Of a stretch of 42,605 nucleotides of DNA, positions 13,373-22,746 are shown one piece after another. The stretch spans positions 1 to 42,605 of IMG/VR virus record IMGVR_UViG_3300022074_000108; one strand, 5' to 3'. The notes beneath the pieces are model-generated. The model saw nothing but the letters and a program-made list of their open reading frames with translations. It was not told the origin of the DNA and did not search any database. The position numbers were made by a program, and so were the translations under genes. The stretch comes from a virus. Position 1 is the first letter of the stretch. Every line of letters starts with the position of its first letter.

Positions 13373-15740
13373 ACGTCTAGACAAGAAAAACCCTTACAAC
13401 AATGTTGAAAGAGAGATGACATTAGTTGGCAATCCAATATTAGACCCCGACCCAATTGATGTAGAACTAGAAGAAGCCCCTATAGAAGAAGGTGTGGAAA
13501 TTACCGAACTTGAAGATGGGTCCGTGGAACTTGGCTCTCCAGAAGTAGAACCAGATGATACAAGTTTTATGGCAAACTTAGCCGAACAGTTAGATGATGA
13601 AGAATTAGCCGGAATCAGTGCTTATGTTTTAGAAAAAGTTGATGAAGATAAAAATGCAAGAAGTGAGTGGCTAGAAGCATACAGTCAAGGATTAAACCTA
13701 CTAGGTTTAAAGTATGAAAATAGATCAGAGCCTTTTGATGGTGCTACTGGTGTAGTCCATCCAATGTTAAACGAAGCTGTCACTCAGTTTCAAAGTCAAG
13801 CATACAAAGAGCTTCTTCCAGCGAAAGGTCCAGTACGCACACAAGTTATGGGGACAACAACCCCCGAATTAGAAAACCAAGCAGAACGTGTGCAGAATTA
13901 TATGAATTATACACTAATGCACACCATGAAAGAGTACGAATCTGAGTTTGACCAGATGTTATACTATTTGGGACTTGGTGGTAGTGCATTTAAAAAAGTT
14001 TATGTAGACCCACAACTAGGCAGACAAGTAAGTAAGTTTGTAGAAGCTAAAGATATGCTTGTACCCTTCAATGCTAGTGATTTAGATTCAGCAGATAGGG
14101 TTACACAAATAATTACAATGTCAGAAAACGAGTTGCGTAAGCTACAAGTTAGTAAACTTTACCGTGATATAGAGATACAATCAGGTAAAGCAGACCGTGA
14201 TGAGGTAGATGACACCAAAGAATCAATAACTGGTATATATGCACAAGGAGATTACGAAGAAGTACAACTTTTTGAGTGCCACTGCTACTTAGATTTGGAA
14301 CAATATGCCGACAAAGACGAAAAAGGTGAAGAAACTGGGATAAAACTACCCTATATTGTTACTGTAAGTGCCGATAATGGCGAAGTTTTGTCTGTTTATA
14401 GAAATTATGAGGAACAAGACACATTTAAAAACAAAAAACAGTATTTTGTTCACTATATGTTTACTCCTGGACTAGGTTTTTATGGTAATGGGCTTATACA
14501 TTTACTTGGAAACTTGTCAAGAGCGGCGACAGCTAACCTAAGACAGTTAATAGACTCAGGAACATTGGCAAATATGCCGTCTGGTTTTAAAGCTAGAGGG
14601 TTGCGTATTAAAAACGACGATGAACCGTTACGTCCTGGAGAATGGCGTGATGTAGACGTTGTTGGTGATCAACTTAAAAACTCATTTTTTAATCTCCCCT
14701 ACCAAGAACCAAGTAGCACACTATTTCAGCTACTTGGCTTCGTGGTTCAAGCCGCTCAGAAGTTTGTCGGTACGACCGATATGGGTACTGGCAATGTAAA
14801 TAATCAAGAAATGCCAGTTGGTACAACAATAGCTCTACTTGAACGTGGTAGTAGAATAATAAGTGCTGTTCATAAAAGAATATACAATAGTTTAAAACAA
14901 GAGTTTACCCTTTTAGCTGATTTGATTAGTCAAGAAGGGGGAGCTTACCCTTATACTGAAGAAGGTGATAAGTCACAAGATTTTAGCGAACGTATAGATA
15001 TACTGCCTATAGCTAATCCTAACATATTTAGTATGTCACAACGTATAAGTCTAGCTCAAGAACAATTAAAACTGGCAAGTAGCAAACCAGAGATGCACAA
15101 TTTGTATGAAGCATACCGAAGAGTGTATAATAGTTTGGGTGTTGATAATATAGAACAAATATTACCACCTCCAGCACAACCACAACCTATGAATGCAGTT
15201 ATAGAGAATGGTAAAGCTATGTCTGCATTAGGTGGACAAATGCAATTGAAGGCTTTTCCTGAACAAAACCATGATGCACATATTTCTACTCATTTAAGTT
15301 ATATGGGTAGTATGAATATAAAAGCTAATCCAGCTATGATAAATATATTACAACAACATATATTTGAGCATATTTCATTAAAGGCACAACAACAATTACA
15401 AATGCAAATGCAACAACAACCTATGGATGAGGTTACAGCACAAGCTCAACTTTCACAAATGGAAGCAGAACTTACTAAACAATATTTTGAAATGGAATCT
15501 CAGGTACTGGGCGGTGGACAGCAAGACCCATTAGTAGACTTAAAAGCTAAAGAGCTACAAATAAAAGAACAAGAAGCAATGCAGAACGCTGTTAATGAAC
15601 AAGAAAAATTAAAACTAAACAAAGATAAGCTACAAGCAAATACGGCAATACAAAAAGACCGTATTGACACAACCGAAGAGATTGCTAATATGAGAGCTCA
15701 AAATGCTAGGTTTATTACTGCACAAAGGAATAAAGGATGA
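13365..15740 (+). CDS. Portal protein
   Basis: The 791-residue protein starts at GTG behind AAGGAGGG. Position after terL, length, and the order of acidic N-terminus, compact alpha/beta core (LPAKGPVRTQVMG, YYLGLGGSAFKKVYVDP, FGYGNGLIHLLG-type motif near 370) and long Gln-rich helical C-terminus fit podovirus portals. It forms the dodecameric ring through which DNA enters and leaves the head. The C-terminal QQQ and MQMQQQ repeats probably form the barrel. No other candidate portal exists in the window. Confidence 0.85.
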   Translation: MAERLDKKNPYNNVEREMTLVGNPILDPDPIDVELEEAPIEEGVEITELEDGSVELGSPEVEPDDTSFMANLAEQLDDEELAGISAYVLEKVDEDKNARSEWLEAYSQGLNLLGLKYENRSEPFDGATGVVHPMLNEAVTQFQSQAYKELLPAKGPVRTQVMGTTTPELENQAERVQNYMNYTLMHTMKEYESEFDQMLYYLGLGGSAFKKVYVDPQLGRQVSKFVEAKDMLVPFNASDLDSADRVTQIITMSENELRKLQVSKLYRDIEIQSGKADRDEVDDTKESITGIYAQGDYEEVQLFECHCYLDLEQYADKDEKGEETGIKLPYIVTVSADNGEVLSVYRNYEEQDTFKNKKQYFVHYMFTPGLGFYGNGLIHLLGNLSRAATANLRQLIDSGTLANMPSGFKARGLRIKNDDEPLRPGEWRDVDVVGDQLKNSFFNLPYQEPSSTLFQLLGFVVQAAQKFVGTTDMGTGNVNNQEMPVGTTIALLERGSRIISAVHKRIYNSLKQEFTLLADLISQEGGAYPYTEEGDKSQDFSERIDILPIANPNIFSMSQRISLAQEQLKLASSKPEMHNLYEAYRRVYNSLGVDNIEQILPPPAQPQPMNAVIENGKAMSALGGQMQLKAFPEQNHDAHISTHLSYMGSMNIKANPAMINILQQHIFEHISLKAQQQLQMQMQQQPMDEVTAQAQLSQMEAELTKQYFEMESQVLGGGQQDPLVDLKAKELQIKEQEAMQNAVNEQEKLKLNKDKLQANTAIQKDRIDTTEEIANMRAQNARFITAQRNKG

Positions 15741-16609
15741 GCGAATTATTTGGCGGAGCTAGTGATTATGGTTCATCAGGAATTGATAGTTTAGCCCAAG
15801 CCCAAGATGCCTATAGTAATCAAGGTACTTCTTTTGGTCCGCCACAAAACACAGACCAACAAGCAGAACAAGTAATCCAAAATATTTTAGGTAACGTTGG
15901 TAATAGATCTAACGTAAGGGGCAGTACAAATTATAATCCAATATTTGCACAAGCTTTAAATATGAGTCGTGGTCTTCAGCCAGGAAATCGTGTAGCTGGA
16001 GATTACTATGGTGCAAGTGATTTTCAAGGCATTGCAGATTTAGCTAGACCCTCATACTTACAACCCCAAGTTCCTGGAGAAAAAGGTATGTACTTTTCTC
16101 CAGTGGAAAAAGGGATACAAGAAACATTACCTGAAATGATAAGAAGTTATCAAGAAAATTTTACTATTGGTGGCATATTAGATAAATTAATTAATAAAGG
16201 CGAAGATGTTTATGAAAAAGGTAAGAGTCTTTATGATAAAACTTTTGGTGATACTCCGTTTAGAAGATTTAATTATGACAATGAACAACAAAATAAAACA
16301 CCAGTAGGTATTATGGAAAACATGGATCGTGCTGAAGCAAACGATAATCTAAAAGCACTTATGTCTGGATACGACAATAACCCTTACTCTAGACCAGATT
16401 CAGCAACACAAACGGCTGGATTAAATTTAGATGACGTGCAAAAATTTGTTACTAGTCCAGGAGTGGTTGGTAAAGCGTTAGATTACGCTCAACCCTTTAT
16501 ACAAAACGTACTACCCGATAATGTAAAAGTTGATACTGGATTAATTTACAATCAAGAAAAACCAGAGGATTCATATACTGGGATAAAGTTTACAATACCA
16601 TTTAATTAA
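15737..16609 (+). CDS. Hypothetical structural-region protein
   Basis: The 290-residue protein starts by ATGA overlap with the portal gene. The N-terminal 100 residues are Gln/Ser/Asn-rich and probably disordered; a charged helical region follows (GEDVYEKGKSLYDKTFGDTP). Not recognised. Co-transcription with portal suggests a virion or assembly role. Confidence 0.65.
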   Translation: MSELFGGASDYGSSGIDSLAQAQDAYSNQGTSFGPPQNTDQQAEQVIQNILGNVGNRSNVRGSTNYNPIFAQALNMSRGLQPGNRVAGDYYGASDFQGIADLARPSYLQPQVPGEKGMYFSPVEKGIQETLPEMIRSYQENFTIGGILDKLINKGEDVYEKGKSLYDKTFGDTPFRRFNYDNEQQNKTPVGIMENMDRAEANDNLKALMSGYDNNPYSRPDSATQTAGLNLDDVQKFVTSPGVVGKALDYAQPFIQNVLPDNVKVDTGLIYNQEKPEDSYTGIKFTIPFN

Positions 16610-16621
16610 AGGAGAATAAAA

Positions 16622-16963
16622 ATGAGTAGGAAAAAACAATTAGATTCGTTATTAGAAGGATTAGATCCTGGAAGTGAAAAGTATGAAGAGTTAAAGGCAC
16701 TCTTAGATGCCGAAAATTTTCAAGCTGGAAACCTAACTAGTGATGAGATAGACTTCATAGAACAATCTGGGAAAAAACTTATGGCTGATGGTGGTATGGC
16801 AGTAAGACCAACCAATAAGCAAGTTAGAAAATTTGCTAATGGCGGAGCACTCATGGGGCAAATGAAAGCTAGAGATAATCGTGCTGATATGGAAGCAGGA
16901 GGCATGGTAAGTCGTGGTGCTAGAATGGCAAGACAAGGTATAAAATTCAAAGGGGTTAAGTGA
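16622..16963 (+). CDS. Hypothetical Gly/Met-rich protein
   Basis: The 113-residue protein has a helical N-terminal half (LDSLLEGLDPGSEKYEELKA) and a Gly/Met/Arg-rich C-terminal half with repeated GG-containing units (MADGGMAV, FANGGAL, EAGGMVSRG). Similar 'DGG' tails occur in the 24513 and 34289 products. AAAGGAG precedes the ATG. Function unknown. Confidence 0.65.
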   Translation: MSRKKQLDSLLEGLDPGSEKYEELKALLDAENFQAGNLTSDEIDFIEQSGKKLMADGGMAVRPTNKQVRKFANGGALMGQMKARDNRADMEAGGMVSRGARMARQGIKFKGVK

Positions 16964-17157
16964 GTCCAGCCTTTTTGTTAATGTGTTACTTAGGCGGAGT
17001 CCAAGCAGGAATGCTAAATTTTGAAAACGTAAATACTTGTAATTATTTTAAAAAAGCATTGACGGGACAAACAGTTTTCATTGGTAAGGATGAAAAAAGA
17101 TACTCATGTTACTGTAAACTGGTTAAGATCGATAAAGATAAAGTAGAGGTGTTCTAA
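16960..17157 (+). CDS. Small secreted or membrane-anchored protein
   Basis: The 65-residue protein starts at GTG (GTGA overlap with the gene before). Residues 3-16 form a hydrophobic signal-like segment, followed by a soluble part with Cys pairs (NTCNYFKK, YSCYCK). Export to the periplasm is likely. It lies directly before a holin, so a lysis accessory role is possible. Unrecognised family. Confidence 0.55.
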   Translation: MSPAFLLMCYLGGVQAGMLNFENVNTCNYFKKALTGQTVFIGKDEKRYSCYCKLVKIDKDKVEVF

Positions 17158-17564
17158 TGTTAACAGCGTTAATAGGTCCAGTCAGTAATCTACTTGGTAA
17201 ATTTATTGAAGACAAAGATGTTAAAAATAAATTAGCCCATGACCTTGCTACTATGGCACAAAAACATGCACAAGAATTATCCAAAGGTCAAATAGAAGCA
17301 AACACAGCACAAGCTAAACACCCTAGTCTTTTTGTAGCTGGAGCTCGTCCAGCAATAATGTGGATCTGTGCATTGGGTTTACTTACACAATTTTTTATTA
17401 TGCCTATCGCAGAATGGGCTACAAGTGTTTGGGCTCCTGAAGTAGTTTTGCCAGAACTAAATACTGGTGAGCTGATGACACTTACTTTATCCTTATTAGG
17501 TTTGGGAGGTATGCGTAGTTTTGAGAAATCCAAAGGTGTAGCCAGAGAAAACATGAAGAAATGA
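17157..17564 (+). CDS. Holin, three-TM/GTA-type family
   Basis: The 135-residue protein has an amphipathic helical N-terminus, then HPSLFVAGARPAIMWICALG with the ARP motif, a transmembrane segment near 66-84, another near 105-119 (LMTLTLSLLGLGG) and a charged tail. This is the layout of the GTA/3TM holin family. It would permeabilise the inner membrane and release the lysozyme encoded far downstream (42239). It overlaps both neighbours at stop/start codons. Confidence 0.8.
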   Translation: MLTALIGPVSNLLGKFIEDKDVKNKLAHDLATMAQKHAQELSKGQIEANTAQAKHPSLFVAGARPAIMWICALGLLTQFFIMPIAEWATSVWAPEVVLPELNTGELMTLTLSLLGLGGMRSFEKSKGVARENMKK

Positions 17565-17740
17565 TTGGAATGGCTTTTGTTAGAGCAATGGAGATAGACG
17601 GTATGAGTTTATATAAAAATATACATAAAAAGAGACAAAGAATTAAAGCAGGAAGTGGCGAAAAAATGAAGAAGCCTGGACAAAAAGGCAGACCCACAGC
17701 TAAACATTTTGCATCAGCAAAGAAAACAAAGAGGACATAA
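17561..17740 (+). CDS. Small basic protein (59 residues)
   Basis: An intact 59-residue frame starts on the holin stop (ATGA) and ends where the next gene begins (TAATG). The second half is dominated by Lys, Arg and Gly (KKPGQKGRPTAKHF). The first of several tiny very basic proteins in the head region; nucleic-acid binding is the simplest idea. Confidence 0.55.
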   Translation: MIGMAFVRAMEIDGMSLYKNIHKKRQRIKAGSGEKMKKPGQKGRPTAKHFASAKKTKRT

Positions 17741-17862
17741 TGAAAAAGAAAATTAAAAAAGTTATAAGTGGCTTAAAGAAAGCTTCAAAAACTCACGCAG
17801 GACAAGCTAAAACATTAGAAAGTTTAGTAAAAAATGGCAAAAAGAAAAGCAAAAGATCCTAA
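17740..17862 (+). CDS. Small basic protein (40 residues)
   Basis: A 40-residue frame, about 40 percent Lys, begins by TAATG overlap and overlaps the next gene by 29 bases. MKKKIKKVISGLKKASKTHA is an amphipathic basic helix. Supported only by packing and composition similar to its neighbours. Confidence 0.45.
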   Translation: MKKKIKKVISGLKKASKTHAGQAKTLESLVKNGKKKSKRS

Positions 17863-18139
17863 AGTCGGTACTGGAAAAAAACCTAAAGGTAGTGGAAGGA
17901 GATTATATACAGATGAAAATCCCAAAGATACTGTCAGCATTAAGTACGCAACTCCAGCAGATGCTAGAAAAACTGTGGCAAAAGTTAAAAAAATTAAAAA
18001 GCCCTATGCCAGAAAAATCCAAATCCTCACCGTTGTTGAGCAAAGGTCAAAGTTCGCAGGGAAGCCCCAACAAGCCAGTATTGCGAAAAAGGGGAAGACC
18101 GCCCTTAAAAAACAAAAAGACAAAAAAGTAAAAAAATAA
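17834..18139 (+). CDS. Lys-rich basic protein
   Basis: The 101-residue protein is extremely basic. DENPKDTVSIKYATPADARK in the middle is a short conserved-looking segment flanked by Lys/Arg/Gly-rich low-complexity ends (KKQKDKKVKK). A second open frame at 17892-18131 overlaps it but lacks its own ribosome binding site. Possibly a packaged DNA-binding protein. Confidence 0.65.
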   Translation: MAKRKAKDPKVGTGKKPKGSGRRLYTDENPKDTVSIKYATPADARKTVAKVKKIKKPYARKIQILTVVEQRSKFAGKPQQASIAKKGKTALKKQKDKKVKK

Positions 18140-18328
18140 ATGGATCTTTACATTTATGATAGAATAAGTAATATTCTAAAAGAGAGGCAACAAAGTCTAG
18201 AAGAACAGCTATTACATGGCAGTATTGATAGTTTTGATGCCTACAAGGAAGTGAGGGCTAGACTCTCTGAACTTGCAACGTTACAACAAGAGCTTAGACT
18301 CTTGCTAAAAAAGGTGGAACATGAGTAA
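18140..18328 (+). CDS. Small coiled-coil protein
   Basis: The 62-residue protein is one helical hairpin (NILKERQQSLEEQLLHGSID, then a YKEVRARLSELATLQQELRL repeat of heptads). Short proteins of this type accompany capsid genes in marine podoviruses. It overlaps the GroES-like gene by 8 bases. Confidence 0.65.
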   Translation: MDLYIYDRISNILKERQQSLEEQLLHGSIDSFDAYKEVRARLSELATLQQELRLLLKKVEHE

Positions 18329-18749
18329 ATTAATAATCCCTAAAAGATTACAGAAGAAATACGCACAACAAGAAACCCCCCAAGAACAAACCGAACCTAC
18401 CGAATCAGCCCTAAAAAAGATGCCTCAACCTACTGGATGGCGTATTTTGATATTACCTTATAAGGGTAAAGGGAAAACTGAAGGCGGTGTTTTCATACCC
18501 GATCAAGCAGTTGAAAGAGAAGCTTTAGCAACTGTATGTGGTTATGTTTTAAAGATGGGTCCTCTTGCATTTAAAGATAAAGAAAAATTTGGAGAAAGTT
18601 TTCATCCTTGGTGTAAGGAAAAAGACTGGGTCATATTTGGAAGATATGCAGGAAGCAGATTTAAAATAGATGGTGGTGAAGTACGGCTTTTAAATGACGA
18701 TGAAATATTAGCTACCATTAGTAACCCAGAAGACATTTTACACACATAG
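18321..18749 (+). CDS. GroES-like co-chaperonin
   Basis: The 142-residue protein has a polar N-terminal extension of about 38 residues, then a Cpn10 domain: WRILILPYKGKGKTEGGVFI containing the mobile-loop position, EALATVCGYVLKMG, a dome-loop replacement (FGESFHPWCKEKD), VIFGRYAGSRFKI and a terminal DDEILATI strand. It may replace GroES on the host GroEL to fold the capsid protein, as T4 gp31 does. Its place directly before scaffold and capsid fits that role. Confidence 0.85.
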   Translation: MSKLIIPKRLQKKYAQQETPQEQTEPTESALKKMPQPTGWRILILPYKGKGKTEGGVFIPDQAVEREALATVCGYVLKMGPLAFKDKEKFGESFHPWCKEKDWVIFGRYAGSRFKIDGGEVRLLNDDEILATISNPEDILHT

Positions 18750-18758
18750 GAGAATAAA

Positions 18759-19661
18759 ATGGCAGAAGCACAAAAAGAATTACCCCTTGAGCCTGAAAAA
18801 GATGAAGTAGAAGTTGATCTACAAGAGTCTAATGAAAATATTGAAGTGGTTGAAGACACAACGGAACCACAAGCTCCAGCAGAAACTGGTGATGATGACA
18901 AGCTAGACGGTTATAGTAAAAAAGTTAGAGACCGTATAGAAAGAATGACTTGGAAAGTAAGAGAAGCCGAACGTAGAGAAAAAGCGGCGATTGATTATGC
19001 TCAAGGGTTACAAAAAGAAAACAAGTCTTTGCAAGAAAGAACTAAAACAGTAGATGACTCTTATATAAAAGAGTATGATGCTAGGGTAGCTTCTGAAGAA
19101 GAAAGCTTAAAACGTAAACTAGCCGAAGCCATTGCTTCAGGCGATGTAGATACTCAAGTTACTGTAAATAAAGATTTAGCTAGACTAGCAGTAGAAGCGG
19201 GAGAACTTAACAAAGCTAAAGTTACTAGAGAACAACAAATCAAACAAGCTGAAGTTAAGCCTGAACAAGCACAAGCTCCTCAAGCCCCGAAACCAGTACA
19301 CCCAAAAGCTCAGGCTTGGGCTGAAAAGAATACATGGTTTGGATCTGATGACCCTATGACGCTTACTGCTTTTAGCATACATAATGATTTAATTAAGCAA
19401 TACGGTGAGCAATATGCTCTTACAGATGAGTATTATACCTTAATTGATCAAAAAATTAGAGATGCTTTTCCTCATAAATTTGATGAAAACGTTCCTAAAA
19501 CAACTTCTGTTAGTACTCCAGTTGCTGGAGTTTCCCGTACTGGATCAGCTAAAAATCCAAAAAGGGTGACATTAACGAAATCAGAGGTTGCAATCGCCAA
19601 GAAACTTGGTGTATCATTAGAAGCATACGCTAAACAGAAGCAAAAACAGAATTTAGCATAA
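18759..19661 (+). CDS. Head scaffolding protein
   Basis: The 300-residue protein has a very acidic N-terminus, a long charged coiled-coil (about 50-165), a Pro/Gln/Ala linker and a small basic C-terminal end (KNPKRVTLTKSEVAIAKKLG). Composition, length and position before the capsid genes match podovirus scaffolds, which bind capsid subunits through the basic C-terminus and leave before DNA packaging. Confidence 0.75.
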   Translation: MAEAQKELPLEPEKDEVEVDLQESNENIEVVEDTTEPQAPAETGDDDKLDGYSKKVRDRIERMTWKVREAERREKAAIDYAQGLQKENKSLQERTKTVDDSYIKEYDARVASEEESLKRKLAEAIASGDVDTQVTVNKDLARLAVEAGELNKAKVTREQQIKQAEVKPEQAQAPQAPKPVHPKAQAWAEKNTWFGSDDPMTLTAFSIHNDLIKQYGEQYALTDEYYTLIDQKIRDAFPHKFDENVPKTTSVSTPVAGVSRTGSAKNPKRVTLTKSEVAIAKKLGVSLEAYAKQKQKQNLA

Positions 19662-19676
19662 CGTGAAGGAGACAAT

Positions 19677-20138
19677 ATGTCAAACCGCCAAACACGCACC
19701 GAGGTAACTAGAGCAAAAGATACTCGAAGAACACCTTGGAAACCACCATCTACTTTAGATGCACCCCCAGCTCCAGAGGGTTTTGTGCATCGTTGGATCC
19801 GTACTTCTGTAATGGGTTTTGACGATGTAAAAAATTTATCTGCTCGAATCCGAGAAGGATTTGACTTAGTTAGAGCTGATGAGTACCCAGATTTTGAGGC
19901 ACCAACAATCCAGGATGGAAAACACGCTGGAGTGATAGGTGTGGGTGGTCTGGTACTTGCGAGATTTCCTCTTGAATCAAGGAAGGAACGACAAGAATAT
20001 TTTCAAGCAAAAACATCCGATCAAATGGATGCTGTCGATAATGATATGATGAGAGAACAACACCCAAGTATGCCAATCCTTAAACCGGAACGGCAAAGTC
20101 GTGTAACCTTTGGAGCTAAAGCAAGTGGCTCTAAATAA
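19677..20138 (+). CDS. Conserved head-region protein
   Basis: The 153-residue protein lies between scaffold and capsid. FVHRWIRTSVMGFDDVKNLS, DLVRADEYPDFEAPTIQDG and GVIGVGGLVLARFPLESRKE look like a family I associate with marine podoviruses, of unknown function. A GAAGGAG site is present. Likely head assembly. Confidence 0.7.
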   Translation: MSNRQTRTEVTRAKDTRRTPWKPPSTLDAPPAPEGFVHRWIRTSVMGFDDVKNLSARIREGFDLVRADEYPDFEAPTIQDGKHAGVIGVGGLVLARFPLESRKERQEYFQAKTSDQMDAVDNDMMREQHPSMPILKPERQSRVTFGAKASGSK

Positions 20139-20165
20139 TTTTAACTTATGAAGTAGGAGACAAAA

Positions 20166-20786
20166 ATGGCGACAAATATTGATGCCCCTTTTGGTTTACG
20201 TCCTCATAATTTATTAGGTTCTGCACCGAACTCAAATGGGCTGACAGAGTACAAAGTACAGACAGCGGCGACAACTGGATCAACTAGTAAAATATTTCAA
20301 GGTGATATGGTAATACCATTAACAAATGGTTTAGTCGACGTCTCAGCCGCAGATGGTGGAAGTGTAGCAATCCTAGGCGTTATGAATGGATGTAATTATA
20401 TTGATACTGACGGGAAACCTCGTTTCAGTAACTTTTATCCGGGAACAGCTCTAATTAAATCTGGTACAGAAGCAACGATTCTTGTCAATGACAATCCGTT
20501 CCAAGTGTATGAGATTCAAGCAGATGCTTCTCTCACAAATGCCGCGACCGCACAAGCTCTAGTACATTCTAATGCAGAAGGTACTGGATTTGGTTCAGAA
20601 AATGGTTCAACTGGTAAATCTATCGGTGAACTATCTGTAGCAAGTGCAGGAGCAACTACAGCAACAGATAACTTTAGAATCGTTGGTATCAAAGATGACT
20701 TTGAAGACATCAGCGTTACAACTGCTGGAGTTATCTTCTTGGTAAAACTTAATTTACCATTTCATACTGCAACAACTGGTCTATAG
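20166..20786 (+). CDS. Capsid decoration-like / head structural protein
   Basis: The 206-residue protein is Ala/Gly/Thr-rich and beta-strand rich, begins DAPFGLRPHNLLGSAPNSNG and contains VIPLTNGLVDVSAADGGSVA. Proteins of this kind sit directly upstream of the major capsid gene in many phages and decorate or line the shell. An AGTAGGAG site precedes the ATG. Confidence 0.65.
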   Translation: MATNIDAPFGLRPHNLLGSAPNSNGLTEYKVQTAATTGSTSKIFQGDMVIPLTNGLVDVSAADGGSVAILGVMNGCNYIDTDGKPRFSNFYPGTALIKSGTEATILVNDNPFQVYEIQADASLTNAATAQALVHSNAEGTGFGSENGSTGKSIGELSVASAGATTATDNFRIVGIKDDFEDISVTTAGVIFLVKLNLPFHTATTGL

Positions 20787-20798
20787 GGAGATATTGAT

Positions 20799-21707
20799 AT
20801 GGCTATTGCAAGATCCCAACTCCTTAAAGAATTAGAGCCTGGATTAAACGCTCTATTTGGCTTGGAGTATGATAGGTATGATAATGAACATGCCGAAATT
20901 TATGACACTGAAACTTCTGACAGAGCTTTTGAAGAAGAGGTAATGTTAGCAGGATTTGGTACTGCACCAGAAAAATCGGAAGGCGGAGCCGTCTCCTTTG
21001 ACACTGCGAATGAATCATTCACTGCTCGTTACACTCATGAAACAATCGCTTTAGCTTTTGCTATAACTGAAGAAGCTATCGAAGATAATCTCTACGATAG
21101 ACTTTCAAGTAGATATACAAGAGCGTTGGCAAGATCAATGTCCAACACAAAACAAGTCAAAGCGGCGAGTGTGTTAAACAACGCTTTTGATAGTACCTTC
21201 ACTTTTGGAGATGGTAAGGAGCTTTGTGCTACTGATCACCCAACTTCAGGAGGGGGTAACTTCAGAAACGAGTTAACGACAGCCGCCGATTTAAATGAAA
21301 CCTCATTGGAACAATCATTAATTGATATTTCAGGTTTCATTGATGAAAGAGGTTTAAAAATCGCTTTGATGGGACGTAAACTTATTATTCCAGTAAACTT
21401 ACAGTTTGTAGCTGAAAGATTAATGGCAAGTAACCTACGTCCAGGAACAGCAGACAATGATGTAAACGCAGTCAGAAACATGGGTATGTTACCTGAGGGA
21501 TATGTGGTAAATCACTTCCTTACAGATACAGACGCATTTTTCATTAAAACCGACTCACCAAACGGCTTTAAGCATTTTGAAAGAGCGGCGATTGCTACAT
21601 CAATGGAAGGCGATTTTGATACTGGTAACGTAAGATATAAAGCAAGAGAAAGATATAGCTTTGGCGTATCTGACCCTCGTTGTGTATTTGGTTCTCCAGG
21701 AGCTTAA
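20799..21707 (+). CDS. Major capsid protein (HK97 fold, Mu gpT-like)
   Basis: The 302-residue protein contains FTARYTHETIALAFAITEEA, a spine-like helix DRLSSRYTRALARSMSNTKQ, FGDGKELCATDHPTSGGG and a C-terminal FGVSDPRCVFGSPG, matching Mu gpT-type capsid proteins. It forms the icosahedral shell. A strong terminator follows, ending the head operon. Confidence 0.85.
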   Translation: MAIARSQLLKELEPGLNALFGLEYDRYDNEHAEIYDTETSDRAFEEEVMLAGFGTAPEKSEGGAVSFDTANESFTARYTHETIALAFAITEEAIEDNLYDRLSSRYTRALARSMSNTKQVKAASVLNNAFDSTFTFGDGKELCATDHPTSGGGNFRNELTTAADLNETSLEQSLIDISGFIDERGLKIALMGRKLIIPVNLQFVAERLMASNLRPGTADNDVNAVRNMGMLPEGYVVNHFLTDTDAFFIKTDSPNGFKHFERAAIATSMEGDFDTGNVRYKARERYSFGVSDPRCVFGSPGA

Positions 21708-21733
21708 TTTAAGGATCCCCTTAAAGGTGAAAG

Positions 21734-21760
21734 GAGCGACTTTACAGTCGCTCTTTTTTT
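21734..21760 (+). terminator. Rho-independent terminator after the capsid gene
   Basis: GAGCGACT (21734-21741) pairs with AGTCGCTC (21746-21753) around TTAC, followed by seven T. Confidence 0.95.
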
Positions 21761-21822
21761 ATGTTATAGTTTTAATACCTTGACGGGAATAGACCCGACA
21801 AAGCCAAGACAAGGAGATAGAT

Positions 21823-22329
21823 ATGGCTAATACTACATTCTCAGGTCCAATTAGATCTGAAAGCACACTCAAAACAATAAGTAAAAATGCAACAACTGGT
21901 ACAATCACAGAAATAACAACTCTTGGTGGAGCACCAGTAAGTTTAAATGATGCAGACCAAACTTTAGATAATGCTACTCATAGTGGAAGAGTTTTACTTG
22001 TACCAGACGGTACACAAGATAACACCTATACCCTTCCTGCACCAATAGCGGGATCAATGTTTAAATTTGTTTACGCAGGAGGAGCCGCAGATGCTACAGA
22101 TGCTATTATAGTAACTCCAGGAAATACTAATTTTTTCATTGGTGGCGTAACTTTCTTAGACAGTGACAATGCAATAAGTTCAGTATTTTCTGATGGTAAT
22201 TCAAACAGTAGTATTCAGATTAATGTTCCTGCTGGATTTGAGGTTACTATTATGGGTAAAGATTCAACTAACTACCAAATTTTTGGTAATGTAACTTCAG
22301 CGACTGCCCCAACTTTTGCTGATCAATAA
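21823..22329 (+). CDS. Hypothetical virion protein, beta-rich
   Basis: The 168-residue protein is beta-rich with many Thr, Ser, Gly and Asn (TQDNTYTLPAPIAGSMFKFV). It looks like a head fibre or decoration protein. An AAGGAG site lies upstream. No family is named. Confidence 0.65.
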   Translation: MANTTFSGPIRSESTLKTISKNATTGTITEITTLGGAPVSLNDADQTLDNATHSGRVLLVPDGTQDNTYTLPAPIAGSMFKFVYAGGAADATDAIIVTPGNTNFFIGGVTFLDSDNAISSVFSDGNSNSSIQINVPAGFEVTIMGKDSTNYQIFGNVTSATAPTFADQ

Positions 22330-22341
22330 TAGGAGGGCTTT

Positions 22342-22746
22342 ATGGCAGATGCAGTTGCTACACAAACCATAATTGATGGTAGTAAAACAGCAGTTTTAAA
22401 ATTCACTAACGTATCAGATGGTAGTGGTGAAAGTGCTGTTGTTAAAGTAGATGCTAGTGCCTTATCTAATAACTCTCTTGGACAAGCATGTACTGGAGCC
22501 ACTATTGAGAAAATATGGTGGCAATGTATAGGTATGAAAGTACAAGTTTTATTTGACGCAACGACTAATGTTTTTTGTATTGAACTAGGTGAAAACCAAA
22601 GTGGTCATCACGACTATACTGATTTTGGTGGATTACCTAACAATGCAGGATCTGGAAAAACTGGTGATATTGTATTCACAACAGTTGGTCATACTAGTGC
22701 AGATACTTATACTGTTATTATGCAAGTTAAAAAAGAGTTTGGTTAA
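22342..22746 (+). CDS. Hypothetical virion protein, beta-rich
   Basis: The 134-residue protein begins DAVATQTIIDGSKTAVLKFT and has alternating strands and loops. It resembles a family of phage structural proteins of unknown detailed role. It follows a TAGGAGG site and shares its stop with the start of the next gene (TAATG). Confidence 0.65.
   Translation: MADAVATQTIIDGSKTAVLKFTNVSDGSGESAVVKVDASALSNNSLGQACTGATIEKIWWQCIGMKVQVLFDATTNVFCIELGENQSGHHDYTDFGGLPNNAGSGKTGDIVFTTVGHTSADTYTVIMQVKKEFG

Noticed and set aside
17892-18131. Second + frame inside the 17834 basic gene
   Set aside because: Low-complexity Lys-rich DNA stays open in two frames; the 17834 frame fits the neighbouring starts and stops.
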